This document shows, piece after piece, positions 40,039 through 49,390 of a DNA stretch of 59,086 nucleotides (position 1 is its first letter; every line of letters begins with the position of its first letter). The notes under the pieces were generated by a model. The model saw nothing but the letters and a program-made list of their open reading frames with translations. It did no database searches and was not told the origin of the DNA. This DNA is from Bacillota bacterium (GTDB lineage Bacteria; Bacillota; Sulfobacillia; UBA3575; DUQP01). The position numbers and the translations under genes are program-made. The stretch covers positions 1-59,086 of the forward strand of contig DUQP01000007.1 in NCBI GenBank assembly GCA_012837735.1, in the 5' to 3' direction.

Positions 40039-41589
40039 ATGCAGAACCTGCGCGTGGGCGGCTTGGCCTCCGGCATCGACACCGATGCCATCGTGCGTGA
40101 CCTGATGCAGGTGGCACGCGCTCCGGTCGATCGCTTGTACAGGCAAAAGCAGCTCTTGAGCTGGCAACAAGAGGACTACCGGGAAATCAACAAGGCGTTG
40201 CTGGCGTTCCGGGACACCGTCTTCGCCATGCGTCTGCAATCCACATATCTGACCAAAATCGCCGCCAGCAGCGACCCGCAGGCGGTGGCCGTGACAGCCG
40301 CAGCCAACGCCCAGGAAGGCGTCTACCAGCTTGGGGTGCGCCGCCTGGCTACCGGCATCACATTAGTTAGCGCCTGGAAATTGGGCGAAGAAACGGGGGC
40401 AGACGGTCGCATCGTACCGCTCTCAGAACAGTTCGGTCTCGCTGCTGACCAGGCCATCACATTTACTTTACAGGGAAAGGCCAGAGATGGCTTGGGTGGA
40501 TACAAAAGCGTCACGATTGACTGTCTGGCCGGAGAGGCAACCATTTATGACCTTGTGCAACAGATTAATCAATCTGAGCTGGGATTGCAGGCATCATATG
40601 ATGCGCAATATAACCGCTTCGCCATCACCAGCTCTGGCACCGGTGAGAGCCAGCGCTTATTTGTGCAGGCCGACGCGAGCGGTTTTTTAAACTCATGCCT
40701 GGGGCTTAGTTTAGTCCAGGGTGATACTGTGAGCGGTCAAAACGCAGAGTTTAGCCTGGCCGGCAGCGTTTTTGAAAGCGAGAGCAATGACTGCCAGCTA
40801 CTGGGCCTTTCTTTCACCCTAAAAAACGCACCGGCTAACTGGGCCCCAGGTGATGAGGAGTTGGCGGTGACGGTGCAGGTGGGATGGGATGGCGAGGGCG
40901 TGGCGGAGCAGATCGAGAGTTTTGTGCAGGCTTATAACGATCTGCTGGCAAAGATCAACGCCGCTTTAGCCGAAGAGCGCTACTCAGACTACCCGCCCTT
41001 GACGGAAAAAGAAAAAGAGGGTATGACAGAACGCCAAATCGAGCTGTGGGAAGAAAAAGCCCGCAGCGGTCTTTTAAAAGGTGACATGATAGTCGGGCGG
41101 ATCGCCCATCAGCTGCGGGCGGCCATGGGGGCACTTGTGGAGGGGCTCGGCAGTTATCGCAATCTGGCTGCCCTGGGGATCACCACCAGCAGCTACGATA
41201 AGGGTGGCATCCTGCACGTGGACGGGGATCGCCTGCGGGCGGCGGTAGCCAAGGACCCGCAGGCGGTAATGGCACTGTTTACTCAGCAGGCCGGCCCCAC
41301 AGAAGCCCAGGGCGTAGCACAGCGTGTGTATGAGGTCGTGAACAGGGGAATCGGCGATTTGTCGGCAGTGGGCGGGCGGGAAAGCAGCTTTTCACTTCTG
41401 GACAACAGCTATCTGGGTCGCCGGTTACGCGAACTGGACGAAAAGATCGAGCGTTGGGAAGACCGCTTGGTCAAGATCGAGGACCGTTATTGGCGAGAGT
41501 TCACAGTAATGGAGCAGGCAATCAGCCGCATGAACGCCCAAAGCGCCTGGCTCAGCCAGCAGTTCAACGTCTGGTGGGGGGGAATCTAA
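40039..41589 (+). CDS. fliD: Flagellar filament cap protein FliD
   Basis: A 516-residue cap protein (HAP2) that inserts flagellin at the filament tip. The N-terminus NLRVGGLASGIDTDAIVRDLMQVARAPVD is diagnostic, and the C-terminal helices (LDEKIERWEDRLVKIEDRYWREFTVMEQAISRMNAQSAWLSQQF) are typical. The ATG at 40039 has AGGTG upstream; the GTG at 40030 does not. Confidence 0.96.
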   Translation: MQNLRVGGLASGIDTDAIVRDLMQVARAPVDRLYRQKQLLSWQQEDYREINKALLAFRDTVFAMRLQSTYLTKIAASSDPQAVAVTAAANAQEGVYQLGVRRLATGITLVSAWKLGEETGADGRIVPLSEQFGLAADQAITFTLQGKARDGLGGYKSVTIDCLAGEATIYDLVQQINQSELGLQASYDAQYNRFAITSSGTGESQRLFVQADASGFLNSCLGLSLVQGDTVSGQNAEFSLAGSVFESESNDCQLLGLSFTLKNAPANWAPGDEELAVTVQVGWDGEGVAEQIESFVQAYNDLLAKINAALAEERYSDYPPLTEKEKEGMTERQIELWEEKARSGLLKGDMIVGRIAHQLRAAMGALVEGLGSYRNLAALGITTSSYDKGGILHVDGDRLRAAVAKDPQAVMALFTQQAGPTEAQGVAQRVYEVVNRGIGDLSAVGGRESSFSLLDNSYLGRRLRELDEKIERWEDRLVKIEDRYWREFTVMEQAISRMNAQSAWLSQQFNVWWGGI

Positions 41590-41976
41590 GTGACAGCGCA
41601 TCCATACCAAGCATACAAACAAAACGCTGTTTTCACAGCCGGGCCGGCGCAATTGACTCTGATGTTGTTTGATGGGGCTTTGCGACATCTGTCCTGGGCG
41701 CAAGAGGCGATGGCGAACCGGGATGCACAAAGGGCCCACGGGGCTCTTTGCCGGGCCCAGGAGATTATTGCCCACCTGCGCAATAACCTGGATGGGCACT
41801 ACCCGATTAGCCGGCAGCTGGACGCTCTCTATGAATTTTGCCTGCGGCGGCTAGTCGAAGCGAACGTGCGCAAAGATGAGACCGCCGTCCAGGAAGTGAC
41901 AGAGCTGATCGGGGATTTGCGCGGGGCCTGGCGGGACGCTCTGGTCAGGGCAGGGGGAGATAGCCATGGGGGATAG
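41590..41976 (+). CDS. fliS: Flagellin export chaperone FliS
   Basis: A 128-residue four-helix chaperone that binds the flagellin C-terminus. It begins YQAYKQNAVFTAGPAQLTLMLFDGALRHL, the FliS hallmark. GTG start directly after the fliD stop. The end overlaps the next gene by 11 bases. Confidence 0.95.
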   Translation: MTAHPYQAYKQNAVFTAGPAQLTLMLFDGALRHLSWAQEAMANRDAQRAHGALCRAQEIIAHLRNNLDGHYPISRQLDALYEFCLRRLVEANVRKDETAVQEVTELIGDLRGAWRDALVRAGGDSHGG

Positions 41977-42358
41977 GTTGTCCCTACTAAAAAAGGCCTG
42001 TGCACACTGGCAGGCCTTTTATGATGCCACGGCGGCGATCGGACGGGCCTTGCAAGAAGAAAATACCCGCCAGCTGTTGCCCCTGCTGGCCCGCCGGGCG
42101 GAGCATCAGCAGGCGCTTGCCCTCTTGCCTCCCTTGGGGAACAACACAGAACCGGATTGTCCTCAGGCGACTATTTTGCAAAAAACGATCCGGGATTTGG
42201 TTAAGACCGCCCAGCGTGTCGATCAGGTCAACCGCAGGCTGTTATGTGACCAGTATCAGCGCCGGCAACGGGAGATTGCCGCATTGCCGGCCAAGCGCCA
42301 AGCACTGCAAAGGTACGCGGGCAAAGACCTGGGTATTTTTGTCGATCACAGCCGCTGA
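41966..42358 (+). CDS. fliT: FliT-like flagellar chaperone
   Basis: A 130-residue, helical, Gln/Arg-rich protein placed directly after fliS, where fliT is found in many bacteria. Sequence similarity to FliT is weak by eye: mostly the length, predicted all-helical content and position. FliT holds FliD before export. GGGGGAG precedes the ATG. Confidence 0.65.
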   Translation: MGDRLSLLKKACAHWQAFYDATAAIGRALQEENTRQLLPLLARRAEHQQALALLPPLGNNTEPDCPQATILQKTIRDLVKTAQRVDQVNRRLLCDQYQRRQREIAALPAKRQALQRYAGKDLGIFVDHSR

Positions 42359-42478
42359 CTCCGGCGGACGCCCGATTAAGGCAATCTAGAAAATAAAGGG
42401 AAAAAATGAGATTTTTTTAACATCAGGCATTCCGTCTTGCAGGAATTTATTGTATTCTAGAGGAAAGGATTGTATGGA

Positions 42479-42829
42479 ATGCGGATAGAGAGCGCCGAGC
42501 GGGGAATACAAACCTCTGACAAACGCTGGGAGCCTGTGACAGCCAGCAGGGAGACTTTGCCGGCGGGCGAACGCCGCCCGCACCCAGGACAAGCCCTGGC
42601 AGAGCAGACTGCCGATCTGGCGACATGTACTGAGCGGCTGAATAAAACGGCCGAAGCATGCGATATCAAGCTGCGTTTCAAGTTGGAACACAGCAGCGGC
42701 AAATTGTTCGTATATGTGGTGGACGTGGAAGAGGGACGTGTGATCCGCCGCATACCCCCCGAGAGCTTGCTGGAAGCGGCGGCGCGGGTGGAGAAGATGG
42801 TAGGGCTAATTCTTGATATATTTATTTGA
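42479..42829 (+). CDS. flaG: FlaG family protein
   Basis: A 116-residue protein with an unstructured N-terminal 50 residues and the FlaG core KLRFKLEHSSGKLFVYVVDVEEGRVIRRIPPE at the C-terminal half. FlaG influences filament length in some bacteria. In most genomes it precedes fliD; here it comes after fliT. The ATG at 42479 is preferred, with GAGGAAAGG ten bases upstream; a TTG at 42470 is an alternative. Confidence 0.88.
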   Translation: MRIESAERGIQTSDKRWEPVTASRETLPAGERRPHPGQALAEQTADLATCTERLNKTAEACDIKLRFKLEHSSGKLFVYVVDVEEGRVIRRIPPESLLEAAARVEKMVGLILDIFI

Positions 42830-42861
42830 GTAAGGCCGAAACAGGAAGGAGGGGAGCCAGC

Positions 42862-43050
42862 ATGGAGCTACCAATCGCCATCAGTAAGATCTCCAGCCGC
42901 GGTCAGATCGTCATCCCCAAGAATGTGCGCGAAAAACTTTCTTTGGACGTCGGTGACTACGTGACGGTGGAAGTACGTGATGATTCAATTATCTTGCGCC
43001 ATTTGCCCTTGGAGCATATGCGTGATGAAACAGGGCTGAGGGTGGGTTAA
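42862..43050 (+). CDS. AbrB/SpoVT-type DNA-binding protein
   Basis: A 62-residue protein consisting of one swapped-hairpin AbrB domain (AISKISSRGQIVIPKNVREKLSLDVGDYVTVEV). Such proteins are dimeric transition-state regulators, or antitoxin-like DNA binders. No toxin gene is beside it. AAGGAGG precedes the ATG at 42862. It is the last gene before the terminator, so it is expressed with the late flagellar genes and may regulate them. Confidence 0.88.
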   Translation: MELPIAISKISSRGQIVIPKNVREKLSLDVGDYVTVEVRDDSIILRHLPLEHMRDETGLRVG

Positions 43051-43124
43051 TGGACCTGCCAGAGCGATAGATAAAATAACTTATTAAAGAGCGGAAATAA
43101 AGGATAGGTGTTCCTGGTAGTTTC

Positions 43125-43158
43125 GGCATAGCCAAACAGGCTATGCCATTTTTATTTT
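43125..43158 (+). terminator. Terminator of the late flagellar block
   Basis: Perfect 9-bp stem GGCATAGCC / GGCTATGCC, loop AAACA, then ATTTTTATTTT. It separates the late genes from the flgB operon. Confidence 0.95.
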
Positions 43159-43258
43159 GGTGTTTGGATTTTTTTGGAGAAAAAGGAGGATATTGGCGGA
43201 TAGTGTTGAACAATGCAAGATAATCTTACTTCCTTATTTTGCATCAGGAGGGATCACG

Positions 43259-43651
43259 GTGCTGAACTCCGGTGCCATCTACCTGTTGGAAAGGGCTTTA
43301 GACGCCGCTGCCGTTCGCCAGCGTACCATTGCCCATAACATAGCGAACGTCAACACGCCGGGCTTCAAGCGCTCACAAATCTCTTTTGGAGAGGAATTGC
43401 GGGCCCGGTTGCGGTCCGGGATCAGTTTGCAGCGCACCCATCCCCTTCATCTGCCCATGGGGGGTAACGAATTGGCGATCACCATCAGCCAGGATAACAG
43501 CACAGGTATGCGTTCGGACGGCAATAACGTTGATATCGATCGCGAGATGGTGGAGCTGGCGCAAAACAGTCTGGACTACCAGTTTGCTACCAATCAGTTG
43601 AGCGGACGCCTTGATATGTTCCGGTATGTGATCAATGAAGGGAGGCGTTAA
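43259..43651 (+). CDS. flgB: Flagellar basal-body rod protein FlgB
   Basis: A 130-residue proximal rod protein. The rod signature RQRTIAHNIANVNTPGFKRSQISF is near the start, and DREMVELAQNSLDYQFATNQLSGRLDMFRYVI closes it. The GTG at 43259 has AGGAGGG five to six bases upstream; an in-frame TTG at 43193 behind a strong AAAGGAGG would add 22 residues and cannot be fully ruled out. First gene of the large early flagellar operon. Confidence 0.95.
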   Translation: MLNSGAIYLLERALDAAAVRQRTIAHNIANVNTPGFKRSQISFGEELRARLRSGISLQRTHPLHLPMGGNELAITISQDNSTGMRSDGNNVDIDREMVELAQNSLDYQFATNQLSGRLDMFRYVINEGRR

Positions 43652-43653
43652 AG

Positions 43654-44073
43654 ATGGAACTGTTGCCGGCTATGTCGATTGCCGCTTCCGGTTTGACGGC
43701 GGAGAGAATGCGCCTGGACATCATCGCCAACAATTTGGCTAATGTCCACACCACTCGCACGGCCGCGGGCGGCCCGTACCGCCGGCAGGTGCCGGTGTTT
43801 GCTGAGCGTCTGCAGGAGGCTCTGCGCCGGGAGCAAGCTCCTGGGTTGGGAGTGCAGGTGGCGGCGATCGTGCAAGATGCTACACCACCGCAATTGATTT
43901 ATGACCCGGCGCACCCAGATGCCAATGGTGAGGGTTATGTGGCGATGCCGAATGTGAATGTGGTGATGGAAATGGTGGACATGATTACCGCCACGCGCGC
44001 CTATGAAGCGAACGTAACCGTCTTGAACGCCGCTAAGGCCATGACATTGCAGGCTTTGCAGATTGGTCGTTAG
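43654..44073 (+). CDS. flgC: Flagellar basal-body rod protein FlgC
   Basis: A 139-residue rod protein. It has MSIAASGLTAERMRLDIIANNLANVHTTRTAAGGPYRRQ and the end MVDMITATRAYEANVTVLNAAKAMTLQALQIGR, both standard. It begins two bases after flgB. Confidence 0.96.
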   Translation: MELLPAMSIAASGLTAERMRLDIIANNLANVHTTRTAAGGPYRRQVPVFAERLQEALRREQAPGLGVQVAAIVQDATPPQLIYDPAHPDANGEGYVAMPNVNVVMEMVDMITATRAYEANVTVLNAAKAMTLQALQIGR

Positions 44074-44084
44074 GGGGAGTCTGG

Positions 44085-44378
44085 ATGCCAATCACACCAG
44101 TGTCCTTGTTGCTGCCAAACCTGCCTGCCGGGGAAAGGACCACGGCGGCCGAGTTAGGGGAGTCGTTTGCGCAATTGCTGCGGGAACAGGTGCATAGGCT
44201 GAATGCCCTGCAACAGCGCGCAGATGTGATGGCGCAGAGTTATATCGTCGATAAGTCGGTCAATGTGCACCAGGTGATGCTGGCTTTGGAGGAGGCCAGT
44301 CTTTCCTTGCAACTGGCCGTGCAGGTGCGTAACAAGGTGGTCGAAGCCTATCAGGAGATCGCGCGCATGCAGCTTTAG
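44085..44378 (+). CDS. fliE: Flagellar hook-basal body protein FliE
   Basis: A 97-residue protein that joins the MS ring to the rod. The C-terminal helix SVNVHQVMLALEEASLSLQLAVQVRNKVVEAYQEIARMQL is the FliE signature. Confidence 0.95.
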   Translation: MPITPVSLLLPNLPAGERTTAAELGESFAQLLREQVHRLNALQQRADVMAQSYIVDKSVNVHQVMLALEEASLSLQLAVQVRNKVVEAYQEIARMQL

Positions 44379-44393
44379 GCCTGGAGGACTCAT

Positions 44394-45902
44394 ATGGATG
44401 TGAAACAGCTGATTGCCAAATGCACAGCTTTCTGGCACGGCCTGCCTGGCCGCCGCCGCCACCTGTTAGTGGTCGGACTGGTGGTTGTATTGGTTGCGGG
44501 GGGATTTTTCGTCCAGTGGCTACTCAACCCGCGGTTGGCACCATTGTTTACGGACCTGCCGGAACAGGATGCGGCTGCCGTGGTCACCAGGCTGCGGGAA
44601 CTGGGGGTGCCCTACCGCCTGGGCGGGGAGGGGACGACCGTCTTGGTACCGCGCAACAGGGTATATGAATTGCGCTTGGATATGGCCGCCGCCGGTGCCC
44701 TGCAAAGCGGGGAAGGGTTTGAGCTGTTCGATCGGCAGCGCTTGGGGATGACTGATTTTGAGCGCAACCTGGGTTACCAGCGCGCTCTGCAGGAGGAGCT
44801 GCGCCGCACTATCGTCTCCTTGGAAGAAGTGGAGGATGCGCGTGTGCATTTGGTAATCCCCACCCCGAGTGTGTTTTTACAGGAACAGAACCCGCCCAGC
44901 GCCGGGGTGATGCTGCAACTGAGACCAATGGCAAAGCTGCAGCCACCGCAGGTACAGGGGATTATGGAGTTGGTGGCAGCCAGTGTGGCCGGATTAGAAA
45001 AAGAACAAATTCGCATTATCGATATCTATGGCAACGTGTTAAGCGCCGGCTTGGATGACGGGGATACCCTGGTAGGGGGCCTGCAGCAGCGCCAGTTGGA
45101 GCTGAAGCGACGCTATGAACTGGATTTGGAAAACCGGCTTGGCACCATGCTGACGCGCATCCTTGGTCCCGGGCAGGCGGTGGCTATGGTGACAGTTGAC
45201 ATGGATTTCACGGAACAGGAGATTACGGCCATGGATTATGGCGAGGGTTCCGTGGTCAGCGAGCACGTGCAAAGGGAAGAGGGTACCAGTGGGGCGGGCG
45301 CCACTGGGCCGGCCGGCACCACTCCCAACACCGAACCACCTATTTACCAGGTCTATCAGCCGGCTTCCGGCACATACAACCGTTCGGAAGAAATCCATAA
45401 CTACCAGGTCGACTACACCCAGACTAGTACCAGGATGTTGCCTGGACGCGTGACGCGCCTATCGACCGCCGTGGCGGTGAATGGCCCAGTCAATCCGGAG
45501 TTGGCCGCCCAGGTGCAAGAGGTGGTCAGTGCGGCAGTCGGCTACCAGCCGGAACGGGGCGATCAGATCACCGTGCATAGCATGGCATTTGAAACGGGCT
45601 GGCTGGACGGCTGGGAAGATCAACCACAGCCTTCGCCCTGGTACATGTTCTGGCAGGACGAGCCCCTGTGGGCGGCTGTCGGAGCGGGAGTATTGCTGCT
45701 GTTGCTGTTACTGGCCATCAGGCGCCGGCGGCAGGCGGCGGCGCCGCTCGCGGTACCGATTGAACCTCTGGCGCTCTCTGACGACCTGGGCGGGAGCGAA
45801 TTCCCCGGCGAACGGAGTAAGCGCGAACAAGTGCGGGAGATCATCCGCCAGCGCCCGCAGGATGCCAGCGTCCTGGTGAAAGCCTGGATTATGGAGAACT
45901 AG
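44394..45902 (+). CDS. fliF: Flagellar MS-ring protein FliF
   Basis: A 502-residue ring protein with one transmembrane helix near residues 22-44 and a second near 420-440. Between them lie the ring-building domains (DFERNLGYQRALQEELRRTI, VHLVIP). The C-terminal tail (EQVREIIRQRPQDASVLVKAWI) binds FliG. Length is typical. Confidence 0.96.
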   Translation: MDVKQLIAKCTAFWHGLPGRRRHLLVVGLVVVLVAGGFFVQWLLNPRLAPLFTDLPEQDAAAVVTRLRELGVPYRLGGEGTTVLVPRNRVYELRLDMAAAGALQSGEGFELFDRQRLGMTDFERNLGYQRALQEELRRTIVSLEEVEDARVHLVIPTPSVFLQEQNPPSAGVMLQLRPMAKLQPPQVQGIMELVAASVAGLEKEQIRIIDIYGNVLSAGLDDGDTLVGGLQQRQLELKRRYELDLENRLGTMLTRILGPGQAVAMVTVDMDFTEQEITAMDYGEGSVVSEHVQREEGTSGAGATGPAGTTPNTEPPIYQVYQPASGTYNRSEEIHNYQVDYTQTSTRMLPGRVTRLSTAVAVNGPVNPELAAQVQEVVSAAVGYQPERGDQITVHSMAFETGWLDGWEDQPQPSPWYMFWQDEPLWAAVGAGVLLLLLLLAIRRRRQAAAPLAVPIEPLALSDDLGGSEFPGERSKREQVREIIRQRPQDASVLVKAWIMEN

Positions 45903-45913
45903 GGGTGGTGCCA

Positions 45914-46918
45914 GTGGCAGAACAACTGAGCGGTTTGGAAAAGGCATCGCTCTTTTTGATTACGGTTGGTCCGGAGACTTCGGCGCAAATCATGCGGCAT
46001 CTGTCGCAAGATGAGATCGAGCGGGTCACCCTGCAGATCGCCAACACCGCCACCGTTGATCCGGCTACGCAGGCCAAGGTGATCGATGAGTTCCTAGAGC
46101 TCAGTGAAGCGCAATCCTACTTATTGCAAGGCGGCATCAAATATGCGCGCGAGATCCTGGAAAAGACCCTGGGTGCTCAACGGGCGGCGGAGGTAATGAA
46201 AAAACTGTTGGCGACCACTAAAGTGCGGCCGTTTAGCACGGTGCGCAAGACGGACCCGGCCCAACTGGTGAACTTCATTCAGAACGAGCATCCGCAGACG
46301 ATCGCATTGGTGCTGGCCTATCTGGATTCGGAACAAGCCTCAGTGGTATTGGGGAGCCTGCCCAGCAAACTGCAGGCGGATGTGGCCAGGAGGATTGCCT
46401 TGATGGAACGGGCCGCCCCGGAGACGGTGCGGGAGCTGGAGCGCGTATTGGAGCAGCGCCTGTCCACATTAGTGGACCAGGATTTTGCAGCTGCCGGCGG
46501 CGTGAAAACGGTGGTGGACATTCTGAACAGAGCCGATCGCAGCACGGAGCGCCTGATCCTGGCCTCGCTGGAGGAAGAAGATCCAGAATTGGCCGAGGAA
46601 ATCCGCAAGCGGATGTTCATCTTCGAGGACATCCTTACGCTCGATGATATATCTATTCGCCGGGTGCTGCGGGAGATCGATTTTCAGGACCTGGCCCTGG
46701 CATTGAAGGCCGCCAGCGACGAGGTGGCTAACCGCATCTTCCGCAACCTGTCACGACGGGCTGGCGAGATGTTGCGGGAAGACATCGAGTATATGGGGCC
46801 GGCCCGGCTACGGGATGTGGAGGAGGCGCAACAACGGGTGGTGCAGGTGATCCGGCGTTTGGATGAGGCCGGCGAGATCATCATCGCGCGGGGGGGTGAG
46901 GATGCGATTGTGGGCTAA
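45914..46918 (+). CDS. fliG: Flagellar motor switch protein FliG
   Basis: A 334-residue rotor protein that transmits torque from the stator. It begins AEQLSGLEKASLFLITVGPE, has the EHPQ motif (NEHPQTIALVLAYL), and its C-terminal domain carries the charged torque helix (LREIDFQDLALALKAASDEV). I start at the GTG at 45914, which has AGGGGTGG upstream; GTG at 45905 would add three residues. Confidence 0.96.
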   Translation: MAEQLSGLEKASLFLITVGPETSAQIMRHLSQDEIERVTLQIANTATVDPATQAKVIDEFLELSEAQSYLLQGGIKYAREILEKTLGAQRAAEVMKKLLATTKVRPFSTVRKTDPAQLVNFIQNEHPQTIALVLAYLDSEQASVVLGSLPSKLQADVARRIALMERAAPETVRELERVLEQRLSTLVDQDFAAAGGVKTVVDILNRADRSTERLILASLEEEDPELAEEIRKRMFIFEDILTLDDISIRRVLREIDFQDLALALKAASDEVANRIFRNLSRRAGEMLREDIEYMGPARLRDVEEAQQRVVQVIRRLDEAGEIIIARGGEDAIVG

Positions 46919-47633
46919 AGTCTGGAAAAAAATAGAACAAGAACAAGGGATACGCCAGATCCCCGTGCGCTCCCTGCAACAAAACAATATATTGGAACAC
47001 CCGGCCGCCCAGGCGATCATTTCTGCGGCGCAGGACCGGGCGGCGGCTATTTTAGAGGAGGTCCAGCAAGAGGCGTTAGTGATTAAGGAAGGGGCGGTGG
47101 AGGCGCAACTGGCGGCGGTTGAACAAGGCCGGGCCGCTGGGGCAGCGCAGGGCTACAAGGAAGGGAAAGCACAAGCGGAAGCCGAGGTGGCGGAATTACG
47201 CCGGGAGGCCAAGGAGTTGCGCGAGCAGGCCGAGCAAGTTTTGGCGGAAGCAAAGAGCGTTTTCCAGGAAAGCGTTGCTCAGGCTGAGGATGCCATCATC
47301 GAGCTGGCTCTCACGGTGGCCGCCAGGGTGATCGGCGATGAGGTGGCGGAGCGACCGGAGATCGTGGCCAGGACAGCCCGTCAAGCGATCAGGCGGGTGG
47401 CGAGCGGCCAGGCCTATACAATCTTCGCTCATCCCGCGGCTGCCCAACTATTGCATGAACAGCGCGCCGAATTGCTGGCGGAAGCCCCGCCAGGAGCGCG
47501 CCTGCAGGTGATCGCCGACCCGCAGCTTGCTCCAGGCGCTTGCCGGGTGGAAACGGAACGGGGCTTCGTTGATGCCGGCGTCGACACCCAGCTACAAGCG
47601 GTGCGCGCCCTTCTGCGGGGTGAGGCGGTGTGA
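46902..47633 (+). CDS. fliH: Flagellar assembly protein FliH
   Basis: A 243-residue regulator of the FliI ATPase, part of the export stalk. The long Ala/Glu/Gln-rich helix (about 40-125, with GAAQGYKEGKAQAEAEVAELR) and the C-terminal domain (IIELALTVAARVIGDEV) match FliH. The ATG at 46902 follows GGGGTGAGG and lies inside the end of fliG. Confidence 0.92.
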   Translation: MRLWAKVWKKIEQEQGIRQIPVRSLQQNNILEHPAAQAIISAAQDRAAAILEEVQQEALVIKEGAVEAQLAAVEQGRAAGAAQGYKEGKAQAEAEVAELRREAKELREQAEQVLAEAKSVFQESVAQAEDAIIELALTVAARVIGDEVAERPEIVARTARQAIRRVASGQAYTIFAHPAAAQLLHEQRAELLAEAPPGARLQVIADPQLAPGACRVETERGFVDAGVDTQLQAVRALLRGEAV

Positions 47634-48949
47634 ATATGCCGGCTTTTGATCCCGCTCCTTGGCAGGGGAAGATCGCACAAGCGGACCTTTGGCAATGCGG
47701 TGGCAAAGTGACGCAGGTGATTGGCCTGACGGTGGAGGCCTGCGGTTTGCGAGCGGCGGTTGGCGAGATCTGCCATATCCATAACAATGGAGCGCCACCG
47801 ATCGTGGCCGAAGTGGTCGGGTTCAAAGCAGACGCCACCCTGCTGATGCCCCTGGGTGATCTGGTCGGCGTAGGGCCGGGTTGCCGGGTGGTGGCCACAG
47901 GTGGCGAGCAGTTGATTCCGGTCGGGCCACAGCTGTTAGGCCGGGTGGTGGATGGGTTGGGCAGACCGTTGGATGGGAGGACATTACCCAATGTGACATG
48001 GCGCGCCGCCAGCAGTTCTCCTCCCAACCCAATGCAGAGGCAACGCATTACAGAAGTGTTGGCCACCGGCGTGAAGGCGATCGATGCCCTGCTGACGTGC
48101 GGCTGTGGGCAACGGTTAGGGATCTTCGCCGGCAGCGGGGTGGGCAAAAGCACGTTGTTGGGGATGATTGCCCGCCACAGCACGGCCGATGTAAATGTGA
48201 TCGCTCTTGTGGGAGAACGGGGGCGCGAAGTGCGCGAGTTCATCGAAGGCGACCTCGGTGAGGCAGGGCTGAAACGTTCGGTGGTGGTGGCGGCTACCTC
48301 TGATCAACCGGCATTGGTGCGCATTAAAGGGGCCCAGACGGCAACTGCGATCGCAGAAAGTTTTCGCGATCAGGGCCAGGATGTGCTGTTGATGATGGAT
48401 TCGCTAACCAGGTTTGCGCTGGCACAGCGCGAGGTGGGTCTGGCGATCGGCGAACCCCCCACCACGCGCGGCTACCCCCCCTCTGTATTTGCCGCTTTGC
48501 CAAAACTGGTGGAGCGGGTGGGGACGGCCGAACGGGGTTCCATCACGGGCCTGTATACGGTCCTGGTGGAGGGTGATGACTTAAACGAACCGGTGGCAGA
48601 CGCGGTACGCGGGTTGCTGGACGGGCACATTGTGCTGACGCGCGACCTGGCATCTATGAACCATTTTCCGGCCATCGATGTGTTGGCCAGCGTGAGCCGT
48701 CTGATGCCGGACATCACATCGGCCGAGCAGCTGGAATTGGCCAACCATTTGCGGTCTCTTTTGGCCGCTTACCGGGAAGCGGCCGACCTGATCGAGATCG
48801 GCGCTTATCAGGCCGGGTCCAATCCGCGCGTGGACGCTGCCTGCCGCCATTATGATGCCATCAATTCCTTCCTGCGTCAGGGCGAGGATGAATATTACGG
48901 TTTGCGGGAAACGCTGATTCAATTGGAAAGCTTGTTTGAGGAGGAGTAG
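47630..48949 (+). CDS. fliI: Flagellum-specific ATPase FliI
   Basis: A 439-residue hexameric ATPase that energises flagellar export. Walker A GSGVGKST is at residues 168-175, Walker B region DVLLMMDSLTRFALAQREVGL at about 251-271, and the GRSP/ GYPPSVFAALPKLVERVG block follows. GTG start overlapping the fliH stop by four bases. Confidence 0.97.
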   Translation: MNMPAFDPAPWQGKIAQADLWQCGGKVTQVIGLTVEACGLRAAVGEICHIHNNGAPPIVAEVVGFKADATLLMPLGDLVGVGPGCRVVATGGEQLIPVGPQLLGRVVDGLGRPLDGRTLPNVTWRAASSSPPNPMQRQRITEVLATGVKAIDALLTCGCGQRLGIFAGSGVGKSTLLGMIARHSTADVNVIALVGERGREVREFIEGDLGEAGLKRSVVVAATSDQPALVRIKGAQTATAIAESFRDQGQDVLLMMDSLTRFALAQREVGLAIGEPPTTRGYPPSVFAALPKLVERVGTAERGSITGLYTVLVEGDDLNEPVADAVRGLLDGHIVLTRDLASMNHFPAIDVLASVSRLMPDITSAEQLELANHLRSLLAAYREAADLIEIGAYQAGSNPRVDAACRHYDAINSFLRQGEDEYYGLRETLIQLESLFEEE

Positions 48950-48952
48950 CAG

Positions 48953-49390
48953 GTGGGTTTTCAATTCAGTTTGGAAAAAGTCCGTTCCTACAAAGGACAA
49001 ATCGAAAAACAGCGCAAGGCCGAACTGAGCGCCGCCCGTCACAGGCAAGCCCAGGAACAGGCCCACCTGACACATTACCGCCAGGCGCGCGCCGATGGCC
49101 CGGTTGCGCTGGGAGCTTTAACGGCAGCCGATTTGCTCCAGGACGCTGCTTTCTGTGAAGCATTGGATGAGCGGATCGCCAAATGGCGGGGGCGCGTGCA
49201 ACAAGCTGAAAAAGTAGTGCGCCAGCGTCAGGGTGAGACCCAAAGTGCCATGCAAGAACGCAAGGCGCTGGACAGGTTGCGGGATAAAAAGCTAGCCGAC
49301 TATCGTTATCAGCAAGCGCGACGACAGCAGCATGAGACCGATGAGGTGGCCGGTTTGCGCCACCAGCGGAAAGGTGGGAACGACTGGTGA
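48953..49390 (+). CDS. fliJ: Flagellar protein FliJ
   Basis: A 145-residue coiled-coil protein (about 10-130 helical) that forms the central stalk of the export ATPase. It begins GFQFSLEKVRSYKGQIEKQ, as usual for FliJ, and lies between fliI and fliK. GTG start. Confidence 0.9.
   Translation: MGFQFSLEKVRSYKGQIEKQRKAELSAARHRQAQEQAHLTHYRQARADGPVALGALTAADLLQDAAFCEALDERIAKWRGRVQQAEKVVRQRQGETQSAMQERKALDRLRDKKLADYRYQQARRQQHETDEVAGLRHQRKGGNDW

Noticed and set aside
42862-43050. Antitoxin of a toxin-antitoxin pair
   Set aside because: No toxin-like gene lies on either side; the next gene is flgB after a terminator.
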